From: Uranotaenia lowii
Taxonomy: Eukaryota > Arthropoda > Insecta > Diptera > Culicidae
Assembly: GCF_029784155.1 (NCBI RefSeq)
Contig: NC_073693.1
Location: 156,240,848 to 156,304,847 of the forward strand
Reading direction: 5' to 3'
DNA length: 64,000 nucleotides
This document shows, piece by piece, positions 25,362 through 35,867 of the stretch. The notes under the pieces are model-generated. The model was given only the letters and a program-made list of their open reading frames with translations, had not been told where the DNA came from and ran no database searches. Position 1 is the first letter of the stretch, and the number at the start of each line of letters is the position of its first letter. Both the position numbers and the translations under genes were made by a program.

Positions 25362-26262
25362 GAATTCAGATTCAGAATTCAGATTCAGAATTCAGATTCA
25401 GAATTCAGATTCAGAATTCAGATTCAGAATTCAGATTCAGAATTCAGAATTCAGATTCAGAATTCAGATTCAGAATTCAGATTCAGAATTCAGAATTCAG
25501 ATTCAGAATTCAGATTCAGAATTCAGATTCAGAATTCAGATTCAGAATTCAGATTCAGAATTCAGATTCAGAATTCAGATTAAGAATTCAGATTCAGAAT
25601 TCAGATTCAGAATTCAGATTCAGAATTCAGATTCAGAATTCAGATTCAGAATTCAGATTCAGAATTCAGATTCAGAATTCAGATTCAGAATTCAGATTCA
25701 GAATTCAAATTCAGAATTCAGATTCAGAATTCAGATTCAGAATTCAGATCCAGAATTCAGATTCAGAATTCAGATTCAGAATTCAGATTCAGAATTCAGA
25801 TTCAGAATTCAGATTCAGAATTCAGATTCAGAATTCAGATTCAGAATTCAGATTCAGAATTCAGATTCAGAATTCAGATTCAGAATTCAGATTCAGAAAT
25901 CAGATTCAGAATTCAGATTCAGAATTCAGATTCAGAATTCAGATTCAGAATTCAGATTCAGAATTCAGATTCAGAATTCAGATTCAGAATTCAGATTCAG
26001 AATTCAGATTCAGAATTCAGATTCAGAATTCAGATTCAGAATTCAGATTCAGAATTCAGATTCAGAATTCAGATTCAGAATTCAGATTCAGAATTCAGAT
26101 TCAGAATTCAGATTCAGAATTCAGATTCAGAATTCAGATTCAGAATTCAGATTCAGAATTCAAATTCAGAATTCAGATTCAGAATTCAGATTCAGAATTC
26201 AGATTCAGATTTCAGATTCAGAATTCAGAATCAGAATTCAGATTCAGAATTCAGATTCAGAA
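25362..26262 (+). repeat. 13-bp array B4, 901 bp
   Basis: This is the shortest B array. A TTAAG variant near 25580 is private here. Markers CAAATTC (~25708), GATCC (~25750) and GAAATC (~25893) are followed by the common right edge. Confidence 0.95.
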
Positions 26263-26729
26263 TTTTTGTAAATTTATTTTCGGCATATCGGTGAAAAATT
26301 TAGATTCATGGAGAAAGAATATCAGAATTAAAAATTGATGAAGCTGGATGTTGCGAGGTAAAGTATGGTGTACGTTAATAAATTTTCCTTGCAAAAATGT
26401 TCTTTCGCTCTTTTCATCATCCGTAAAATTTCTCCTCACTTTATCAATTTTCAATTCTGGAATTGTTTCTCCAAGAATACCAATTTTCACAGTTTTTGAT
26501 AAATTTGCGATGACTTAAAAATCATTACGCATGAAAACACGATTTTGTTTTGTGAAAACTTTTATTCACAATTTTTCTGAAATTAAGTTTGCTGCATACT
26601 TTTAGGGGTAAAACCATACTATTAAAAGTTGTAAAATCCGAAATCATAAAAAAAAATTTTGGATGAAAGAAATTTCAATGTTGAAAACCGCGTGATGCAA
26701 AACAATCAAAATGAGATTTACAAGATTAA
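26263..26729. repeat. 467-bp spacer, unit 4 copy b
   Basis: G-type copy, between B4 and C4. Confidence 0.9.
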
Positions 26730-27783
26730 GAATTCAGATTCAGAATTCAGATTCAGAATTCAGATTCAGAATTCAGATTCAGAATTCAGATTCAGAATTC
26801 AGATTCAGAATTCAGAATTCAGATTCAGAATTCAGATTCAGAATTCAGATTCAGAATTCAGAATTCAGATTCAGAATTCAGATTCAGAATTCAGATTCAG
26901 AATTCAGATTCAGAATTCAGATTCAGAATTCAGATTCAGAATTCAGATTCAGAATTCAGATTCAGAATTCAGATTCAGAATTCAGATTCAGAATTCAGAT
27001 TCAGAATTCAGATTCAGAATTCAGATTCAGAATTCAGATTCAGAATTCAGATTCAGAATTCAGATTCAGAATTCAAATTCAGAATTCAGATTCAGAATTC
27101 AGATTCAGAATTCAGATCCAGAATTCAGATTCAGAATTCAGATTCAGAATTCAGATTCAGAATTCAGATTCAGAATTCAGATTCAGAATTCAGATTCAGA
27201 ATTCAGATTCAGAATTCAGATTCAGAATTCAGATTCAGAATTCAGATTCAGAATTCAGATTCAGAATTCAGATTCAGAAATCAGATTCAGAATTCAGATT
27301 CAGAATTCAGATTCAGAATTCAGATTCAGAATTCAGATTCAGAATTCAGATTCAGAATTCAGATTCAGAATTCAGATTCAGAATTCAGATTCAGAATTCA
27401 GATTCAGAATTCAGATTCAGAATTCAGATTCAGAATTCAGATTCAGAATTCAGATTCAGAATTCAGATTCAGAATTTAGATTCAGAATTCAGATTCAGAA
27501 TTCAGATTCAGAATTCAGATTCAGAATTCAGATTCAGAATTCAGATTCAGAGTTCAGATTCAGAATTCAGATTCAGAATTCAGATTCAGAATTCAGATTC
27601 AGAATTCAGATTCAGAATTCAGATTCAGAATTCAGATTCAGAACTCAGATTCAGAATTCAGATTCAGAATTCAGATTCAGAATTCAGATTCAGAATACAG
27701 ATTTAGAATTCAAGTTCAGAGTTCAAATTCAGAATTCAGATTGAGAATTCAGATTTAGAATTCTGATTAAGAATTTGGATTAA
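26730..27783 (+). repeat. 13-bp array C4, 1054 bp
   Basis: It has the C-type markers in the same order as C1 (CAAATTC, GATCC, GAAATC, GAATTTAG, GAGTTCAG, GAACTCAG) and the same decayed right edge. It is one 13-bp unit shorter than C1. Confidence 0.95.
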
Positions 27784-28052
27784 AGATCAACCTGGAATTT
27801 GAAATTGGAACTTATATTCAAATATTAGACTAAGTGTTGTAACTCAAAATTCAAACTTTAGAATCAGAATAAGATTTCAGATTTAGTTTCCAGAATGAGA
27901 TTAATCATTTAATAGTCATATTACTTTCCCCTCCTTTTGTGGGAATTTTTCCTCTATGCATGGTTGAGCTCTAAAAAAGGTATCATGCTAGGGCACGCGT
28001 CACGGCTATCCATCAATATTGTAGTTGGTTTTACTTATTCAGTAAAAAAAAG

Positions 28053-28128
28053 CATAAAAAAATAGTAAGATTCGAACCGTGACCAGCAACGTGATAGTTC
28101 TGGTTGCTACCACGGCACCATTTCAGCG
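28053..28128 (-). repeat. tRNA-like module 2 of unit 4
   Basis: Copy of the 12200-12275 module at an offset of 15853 bases. A C-to-T change at 28063 lies in the segment downstream of the B-box. Confidence 0.65.
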
Positions 28129-28236
28129 TGTTATAAATCTTGGAAATTCTACTGTTTAAATACCATTCTTTCCATACATAAAATGAGCTCCTTACATACC
28201 AGTTCGCTTTTCCCCAAAAAAACGTATCAGGCATCA

Positions 28237-28583
28237 TTTTTTTATATTGAGATTGGAATTTTTCGTGTTTGAATATCTGAAATCATACTTATATGATTCA
28301 GAGGGAAGGAATCTATCATGTATATTCTATATTATTTTATATATTTCCAAATATAATTTAAACTCTGTTAGAAAGGCTCCAATCCACTGTTAAGTGTATT
28401 AAATCGGGTTTTTTATATTGAGATTGGAATTTTTCGTGTTTGAATATCTGAAATCATACTTATATGATTCAGAGGGAAGGAATCTATCATGTATATTCTA
28501 TATTATTTTATATATTTCCAAATATAATTTAAACTCTGTTAGAAAGGCTCCAATCCACTGTTAAGTGTATTAAATCGGGTTTT
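28237..28583. repeat. Tail repeat, two copies of a 171-bp unit
   Basis: The sequence from TATATTGAGATTGGAATTTT (28243) recurs at 28414, a period of 171 bases, with essentially no difference. Each copy contains CTGTTAGAAAGGC (28365-28377 and 28536-28548), the exact reverse complement of GCCTTTCTAACAG at the head of every macrosatellite unit. Each also ends with TTAAATCGGG and a T run. It therefore looks like the right end of the element whose left end starts each unit. Confidence 0.85.
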
Positions 28584-29621
28584 TTTTTTTAATCTCAGAC
28601 GCATTTTGGCTTTAAAGTTCTTTGAAATTTCGTCAAATTGCTGAATTTTCGAAGAACTGTAAATAAAATAAAAAAGAACACTTAGGCAACTTTTTCTCAG
28701 AAGTCAAAATTTCTCGAATTAATCGAGAAAGTAGACCATTGCTTAGAAATCTTTATTTTTAATATATTTATCACACTTTACAATTTTTCCAAAAATAGTG
28801 CAAAATTCCATTAAAAGATTTTTTTTCCTATTTTCAAATGTAAGCTTGATTCTCAGAAATAAAAGCTGGTAGAATGCAACTAAACGCACATTTGTATTCA
28901 ACACGCTCAAACCAGTCCAAACTTATTTATGGTACACTTTTTTTAAAAAGGAAGAATGACCAAGCTGATTTAAATCCTCTAAAAATAAACAAATTAGAAT
29001 AAAATAGAAACTTATTTTTAATTTTTTTTGAAAATTATTTCATATATTTGCTTTTTCAAATATAAAGCTGCAAATGAGAACTATTAAATTACCATTGTAT
29101 TAATCTTGCGCTAACCTTAACATATTAAGAACCGCGCAGAAATCTTAGAACGAATACACTCAAATTTCGCATTCTCTATCTCAGAAACTCACTCGATCAA
29201 ATGCTACAAATAAGGTAGCTTTGAGTTATCTAAAGTGTTGTACACAATTATGTAGATTAAAGTTTCTTTATAAAATGTTTAAAACATTATGTATCACAAT
29301 TGAGTTTTGCTTCTCAGTTAAGCGCTCTCGTGTCAAGCGAAAAAATGTGATATCTCGTATTTGGTCCACAATGTGTTAACCCTTCATTTCATGATTTTTT
29401 TTTTTAATTTTTCCTTTACAATCATTTTTAACAGTTGGAAATGATGAATACATCATGAAAAAAAAAGTAAAATAAAATGCGATTTTCCACTTTTTTTATA
29501 CATTAATTGTTGCAAATGTGTTACTTTATGAAACGAAGGGTTAATATGAAGAAGCTCAGAAAAATAGATAATTCCAAGATAACTCAAAATGTCTTCTTTT
29601 CAACAACACATGTATTCCTAA
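28584..29621. other. AT-rich tract, no genes seen
   Basis: The tract has long A and T runs and no convincing frame. TTAACCCTTCATTTCATGA near 29375 and ATGAAACGAAGGGTTAA near 29528 form an inverted pair about 150 bases apart, so a small MITE of about 165 bases (29377-29543) is possible. Confidence 0.4.
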
Positions 29622-30629
29622 GTAAACATAAGCACTAAAACAAAGCCCTTAATCAACACTATATTCCCATATATAACTCTGAATTAATGCTTGTTTTGCA
29701 CTGTATGCGTATATAATGCAGATTTTATGCTAAAAAGGCGAAAAAGCGGGCTGAATAAATGCTATTGCGACATAGCCTTTAATAAGCATTACAAATGCTG
29801 AATTAGAACACCATAAAAACGTCATTTTTTGCCAGCCGTATAAAAGCATTAACAATGCATACTTGGAAAACCTTTTGATTTTTTAATGGATTGATCATGA
29901 TTGATGTGAAACGGAATTTCAAAATAGGGAATTATTCTATAATTTATTAAAATAAACAAAAATTAAAAAAAAAACCATTATCTACGACATCAATCAACCA
30001 GCTGAATGAAGGATTATGCTTGCTTAATGAAGTGTTCTATGAAATGAGAAGTGATTATAATTTAATTATGAATTACTTTTGATGAGTCTCGAACCAAGGA
30101 TCCCGCAGCAGCCTTTATCTTTCCATGAGCCTTTACCATTTCGACCACTCTTGATGCTGATAAGGTAGGTGAAAAAACCCTTACTTCAAGTACTGTTCGG
30201 GTCACACAACTTCATAGACAATGTATGCATGAGAAGGTTTGGAAATGTATTGGAAAATTTTGGGAAAAGACAACTGCAACTGCCCGCTCTGATTGTTTTC
30301 GTTTGCTGTCTTTCTTACTGTCACGCAGCAAATGAGAAAACCACTCTTGTTTACATTCGCGGGTTTGACGTTTCTACGCTTTATAAAAACTTTATATAAG
30401 CATCAACAGGAAGTTCTAGTGCTACAGTCTTAATGCCTGTTAACTTTATATAGTAGCTCTATACGTGCATATAGTGCTATCATTAGTGCTAATTTTGGTT
30501 ATTGCTTCTATGCATTAATAATGCTTATATAAAACTAAAAAGCATTATGAATGTTGACATAATGCTAACTTGCATTATAAATGCTGATTCAATGCTAATT
30601 GAGGGTTATGGCTTAATGATTATGGTTAC
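29622..30629. mobile_element. TIR-like element of ~1 kb rich in AAGCATTA/TAATGCT motifs
   Basis: GTAAACATAAGCACTAAAAC... at 29622 pairs imperfectly (about 25 of 36 positions) with the end at 30629 (...GCTTAATGATTATGGTTAC). Both halves are dense in AATGCT/AGCATT motifs, which occur in both orientations. The centre carries a minus-strand tRNA-Ser-like core at 30081-30155. The 76-codon frame at 30169-30399 has no recognised domain. Confidence 0.55.
30081..30155 (-). repeat. tRNA-Ser/Leu-like pseudogene or SINE core
   Basis: On the minus strand AGAGTGGTCGAAATGGTAAAGGC gives an A-box region with the type II tRNA look (GTGGTCGAAATGGTAAAGGC, as in tRNA-Ser/Leu), and TGGTTCGAGACTC at 30084-30096 is a strong B-box. 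The stems do not close, so it is a pseudogene or SINE head. Confidence 0.6.
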
Positions 30630-30675
30630 CTAGGTTATGTACATTCATTTAAAACATTCAAAAAGAAAGATGTTA

Positions 30676-30704
30676 GTCGCTTCTCGGCCTGAAGGCTAAG
30701 GTCA
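30676..30704 (+). pseudogene. U2 snRNA 5'-end-like fragment
   Basis: TCGCTTCTCGGCCTGAAGGCTAAGGTCA matches the conserved start of U2 snRNA at about 24 of 28 positions as I recall that sequence. The loop changed from TTT to GAA and one A became G. Downstream sequence does not continue as U2 (no Sm site seen), so it is a fragment, a U2-derived SINE head or chance. Confidence 0.45.
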
Positions 30705-30871
30705 GTGTGTGAAGAAAGATTCCTTTATGAGCTCATACGTCGATAATTTTTTGACTCCTTGGTATACAGAATACAAAAATCAACTTTGAATCAGAATTTT
30801 CTCGCAGGGAAAATTATAGATTCGCAAATTGCAGTTTTATCAAAGGATATCGAAATAAGTTTATATAGAAT

Positions 30872-33114
30872 ACTAGCTGACCCGGTGTGCTTTGCTACAC
30901 CTTTCAAAAACAAATGATATTTTCTGAAATTATACAAATTTTTATTTTGGCCGGAACAAATTTCAAATCCTTCTTTTGTCACTCGGAGTTGAAATATTGC
31001 GAGGCTTGGGGGGGGGGGGGACAATAAAAAATAATGCGAAAAACAAATAAATTGAAATAAATTACACGAATGATTGTATGCAACCAAATAGCATACTATT
31101 CCATTGCACAAAACTTTTAATCAAGTAATTTTTCATCGAAAAATTCAATAAAACCAAGAATACTAAAGGTGAAATAACCCATCTTCCACAATTTGTTTTT
31201 TGGTCTTGAAATCTTTCGAATATTTGATAAATTTTTCGAAATTTTCATGAAATACTTCAAACTTGATTTATTCCATCCTTCGGGTTTTTTTGGAAATTGA
31301 CTTGATATGTTCTAGATTTATGCTAAAAAACTGATCAGAGAGCTCCTCTGTCCTTCCCTTCAACCCCTGCTGGAGTTCGTGTTCTTTAATAATCATTTAC
31401 TCATTTTTTCGTTCCCAAAAATCCTCTTATATCAAATATATGTAGTATGATAAGTTTTCAAGCTTTACATCAAAATTTATATGGAGCCCCCTCCTTTCTT
31501 CTCTTCTCTACACTGTGAAGTGTAAGGGTCAATAACAATCGTAGAAACATACATATCTCGTAACCAATACCTTTCCATGTCTTATTTGTTCCCATTTGTT
31601 GGCTTCGTTAGCATAAATTGAGAATTTATGCTAACAAAACTATATTGGGCTCACCTCCCTTCTTTTATGTACCTATTCACTGAAAGGAGGATGGTATGTT
31701 AGTTAATCATAGAATCATACCAAAATGATTTTCGATGTAGAGTTTTGTCCATTGCCCGGATTTTGTAAAAAAGAAATTAAAATGTAAGCTTTCCTCTTCC
31801 CTTCCTTTGTTCCCAATTCTATCATCCTTCTGTAAGAAAGGAATCGTTTGACATAGGAAAATTTCCCGTATTGAAATACCATCCCATGACAAATTTGGTT
31901 TTATTTGCGTTGTCAATTCTTGAGTTATGCATAAACTTGAAAGGAAGTACCCTCCTCTTTTCCGTTCTCCCCATTGAATGGAAGGGTGAGAACTTAATAT
32001 ACATAAAAGTATTTTTCGTACTCAAATACTTTTTGATGCCGAATTTGGCTTCATTTGCTCGATTAATTTTCGAGTTATGCAAACAAATTGTATGGAAGCC
32101 CGCCTTTCTTACTTTATATTTTTCCGCTGAAAAAGAGTGAGGCTTCATATAATAATAGAAATATTTCTCGTATCCAAATACCCTCACATGCCAAATACGG
32201 TTCGATTTGATCAATCAACTCTCCAGTTCTACTGAAATTGTAAGGGAGCCCTTTACTCCCCCTTTTCATCCACCTCTTTGAAGGAGTGAGGGATATCAAA
32301 TATTCATAGAAGCATTTCTCGTACCCAAATATCGTTCCATGTCAAATTTGGTTCCATTTGCTGTTGTAGTTCTTGAGTTATGCAGTAAAAATTCTATGAA
32401 ACTACCCTCCCTCTTTCTTTTCTCTCCGCTGGAAGAAGGAAGGGGTCTCAAACAATCACTAGAGCATGTCACGCTCCCAAATACCTACCCATGCCAAATT
32501 AGATTCCATTTGCATATTTAGTTTTTGAATTATGAAAAAAATTAAAAGAGGCCCCTCCCTACTTTATTTCTTCTTACTGGAAAGTGGGAGGGGTCTCAAA
32601 TAATCATAGAAATAATTTTCGTATCCAAATACCCTCCCCCCATGCCAAATTTGGTTACATTTGCTTTATTAGTTTTTGAGTTGTGTACAAAATATGAAAG
32701 AGGCCCCCACTTCCTTTCTACTGAAAAGAAAGAGGGTCTCAAATAATCATTGAAATATTTTTCGTATTAAAATACCTTCCCGGGCCAAATTTGGTTCCAA
32801 TATCATGATAAGTTTCGAGTTATATGGAAAATTGTAAGGTAGAGAGAAGGGAGGGGTACCTAATATTCATAGAAATATTCCTCGTTCCCAAATACCACCC
32901 CATGCCAAATTTGATACAATTTTCTTGATGGGCTCTCGAGTTATGCAAAAAAAATATCTTTTGTTTGAGAGGGTCCCACCCTTCGTGAGAGAAGGATGGG
33001 TCTAAAACCATAATAGGAACCTTCCGCTGCCTCCAATACCCCCACCTGCCAAGTTTCACGCTAATCGGTTCAGTAGTTTCCGAGTCTATATGGAACAGAC
33101 AGACAGACAGACGA
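30872..33114 (+). mobile_element. 'ACTAGCTGACCCGGTGTGC' repetitive element with internal ~150-bp tandem units
   Basis: It starts ACTAGCTGACCCGGTGTGCTTTGC and ends TCAGTAGTTTCCGAGTC...ACAGACAGACAGACAGACG. From about 31480 it consists of degenerate units of about 150 bases, each containing CATGCCAAATTTGGTTCCATTTG, a (G/C)AGTTATGCA motif, then CCCTCC and GGGAGGGG purine/pyrimidine blocks and a TCTCAAAxAATCATAGAAA motif. Landmark positions are near 31886, 32035, 32188, 32339, 32490, 32641, 32781, 32902 and 33043. The open frames on both strands (for example 31822-32214 minus) follow from the repeat. Elements with this start and end are, from my general knowledge, common in mosquito genomes. Confidence 0.75.
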
Positions 33115-35102
33115 AAAAAAATTAACAGCAAGTATCGACGATTTTTTGAATCATTTAATCAAGATTGAATTAAATTAGATGTAAATCTACTAACAACTTA
33201 TTATCTTTTCTTTGCAGGTACGCTTCCGGTTTCAACCTCTTTTAGTATGTATAAGACGTATTCCAAAAATTCATTGTCCATTTTATCGTAACTCGATTTC
33301 GGTTTTCATCTTTGAAGGCTCTTCTCGTTGAAAGTCACTAAATTAAACCGTACTTTCCATCTTCCGCCATTATTTAATTTGAGAACAAACAGCTCGGTAA
33401 TGTTATCCAAAACCGAACGACGCCATAACCCATTTATTGGGGCATTTTAGTACCCACCCAAATCTTCCGCCAGTCGCCGCCGTTTTCCATTTCGTCGAAT
33501 ATAAACATGGAATAAATCCCGTGATAACGGGTTTAGGAGCGCCGAACTTAAGCTCTCAGCCTCGGCAGTTTGGCGTTCGAAGCTTTTATGTTTTTGGCTT
33601 GTTTCTGTGCCTTCGCTTGGTTTGGAAGGGGTTTTCGATTTTGGTGAAAAATCAACCTTCTGTTCGCATCAAAATTCCCCTTGCTCAGGATGCTTCTTCT
33701 GCGTTCGACGAAACCATCACCGAGTTTGGCACCGTACCCTTTTGCCCTTTTCAGTTATTTCGCATAAAGAAGGAAAGTTAAATTTATGTTTTTGATACCT
33801 ATTGAGTAGAAAAACATTTCCAACAGCCGAAAGCTCTCTCGGAATCTAGCACCTAAGGCACGGTTTGTTGAAAGCATGTAGAATGATAATTATAAACTAA
33901 CATTGGAAGAGAAACTGTTTGCAGTACGGATTTTGGATTAGCTACACATATATCTATGGATGAGCGACCATTTGAGTCTCTATGAAGGGTAAAAAATTTT
34001 TAGTTTTGAGTTCATCGTTCCAAATGATTGTTTATATTTCTTTATCTCAATTTATTTTAATAGTAAGATATTTTTGTTTCAGACTTTTAGGTTTTTATTT
34101 AAGAACTTTTTCGAAGAAATGAGATAATGAAATAAGAACATTTAAGATTAAAAAAATCATAAATTCATAGAAAATGACAGGTGTTTAAAATGAGTGAGCA
34201 GAGATTTTAAAGATAGAAGTGGTGGAAGAGGTAGACTGAACCTTATCTGATTTACCATTTCAAAGTATGTTGTCCGTATTTGAACAAAAGACAAGAATTA
34301 TTCGTAAATAGCTATGTCAATCAACGTGAAATATGTTTCCAATAATTTTTTGGGCCGGAAAATGTTTTTATTTATATTTGGAACCCCTTTCTTGTTAAGG
34401 AAAGGGAGTTCCTTTACAAAATCATCATTAAATATGACAAAACTTGAAAATTTTCATCTAAAAAATGCATGTTTGTTTTTTCATTTTTTAAAATTTGTTA
34501 ATTTTGAAAAACGTATGTGATTTTCTAATTTATACCGCCAAGGTTCAAATGACCCCTACCTTACCCTTTTTTCGCTAACTGTCTCTTGTTTCTTAACTGA
34601 TTTTTACGAAATGTATAGTTTTGGAAAGCTTGTAACTTGACTCAAATAAGATATTCGGATTGTATTCGGCTACAGTCATTAATTTAAAAGTTATTCAAAC
34701 TAGAAAAAAATTTATTATGAAAATGATTCGAGAAAAAGGCTGTAGAAGGACGATAATTTTAACATAGAAAACAGCTGTAATATGTGAGTTACTTCATTGT
34801 TTCTTGTTCAGACACTAAAAAGCCTATTTCCTAAAGGGCTTATCCTAAGGATTGGAAAATTTTGAAAATTGAAGAGTATACCAACTAGGAAAAGTTCTAA
34901 ATTTATATAGAAGCTCGAGAATTTTCATTTTAAACGGTTTTCCCTCTTAGCGGAGGGGGGGGGGGGTGTTGGTTTTATCATCCTGATCAGTCCCCAGTTT
35001 TCTCAGTTCTCCATTGTTTCTTAAATATTTTTTTCGGTGGATTCCTAACCTGCCTCTGAAAATACTCAATGGAGTTGAAATTTGAAAACTTGGAGGTTAG
35101 AG
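33115..35102. other. Non-repetitive tract; 33230-33780 less AT-rich
   Basis: TTTTCTTTGCAG at about 33208-33219 looks like a splice acceptor, and the next 550 bases are comparatively GC-rich. The 114-codon frame at 33437-33781 lacks an ATG at its start and shows no domain, so I do not call a gene. The rest is AT-rich with a G run at 34956-34967. Confidence 0.35.
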
Positions 35103-35867
35103 TGCCCCAAATGACCCGACTTTTGAAAAAGTTATACGCTGCAGGCTAAAATTGATCCTTGGCCTAGTACAAGATCTCATGCCAAATTTGGGCCAGAACG
35201 GATCACGTTTAGGGGTCGCTCAACGAGCCTGAAGTTTGTATGGGATTTTGAGACATTTTGTTCGAGAGAAACATGAAAAACCTGTTTTTCATCAATAACT
35301 TTGGTTCCCGTTGGCCGATTTCTTTCAAAAACTGGTTTTCTTAAAGCCTGAATTATGACAAATATTTTATGCGAAGACTGCATTTCGATAAAAGTTAAGA
35401 TAAAAAAGTTATAAGGCTTCAAAAATGGGCTAACTTTTTTTAACGGTGATATTCAGCACTGTTAATGAGGCGTCAATATGTTCGACCGCCTCGACTCATT
35501 AACAGTAATGAATACCATCCTTAAAAAGTTAACCCATTTTTGAAGCCTTATAACTTTCTTATCTAAACTCTAATTGAAATGCAGTCTTCGGATGAAATAT
35601 TTTTCATAGTTTAGGCTTTAAGAAAACTCGTTTTTGAAAGAAATCGGCCAACGGGAACCAAAGTTATTGATGAAAAACAGGTTTTTCATGTTTCTCCCGA
35701 ACAAAATGTCTCAAAATCCCATACAAACTTCAGGCTCGTTGAGCGACCCCTCAACGTGATCCGATCTGGCCCAAATTTGGCATGAGATCTTGTACTAGGC
35801 CTAGGATCAATTTTAAGCAGCGCATAACATTTCACAGGTTTTGAATTTCCCATACAAATTTGGGGCA
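35103..35867. repeat. Near-perfect ~765-bp palindrome
   Basis: The left half (from GCCCCAAATGACCC) and the right half (to AAATTTGGGGC) are reverse complements almost to the centre at about 35478, leaving a loop of only about 14 bases between GAGGCG and CGCCTC. Mismatches are scattered. The half-unit carries TTTGTATGGGATTTTGAGACA and AACTTTGGTTCCCGTTGGCC. A single half-copy lies at 52586-52855. This is a long foldback element with nearly no loop. Confidence 0.9.

Larger units (their letters stand above)
23528..28236. repeat. Macrosatellite unit 4 (4709 bp, last)
   Basis: It has three arrays (A4, B4, C4) and two spacers, and is 156 bp (12 x 13) shorter than unit 3. After the final GCATCA the sequence continues into the 171-bp tail repeats instead of another head. 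A private C-to-T change lies at 28063 beside the second tRNA-like module, and B4 begins with a private TTAAG variant near 25580. Confidence 0.95.
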
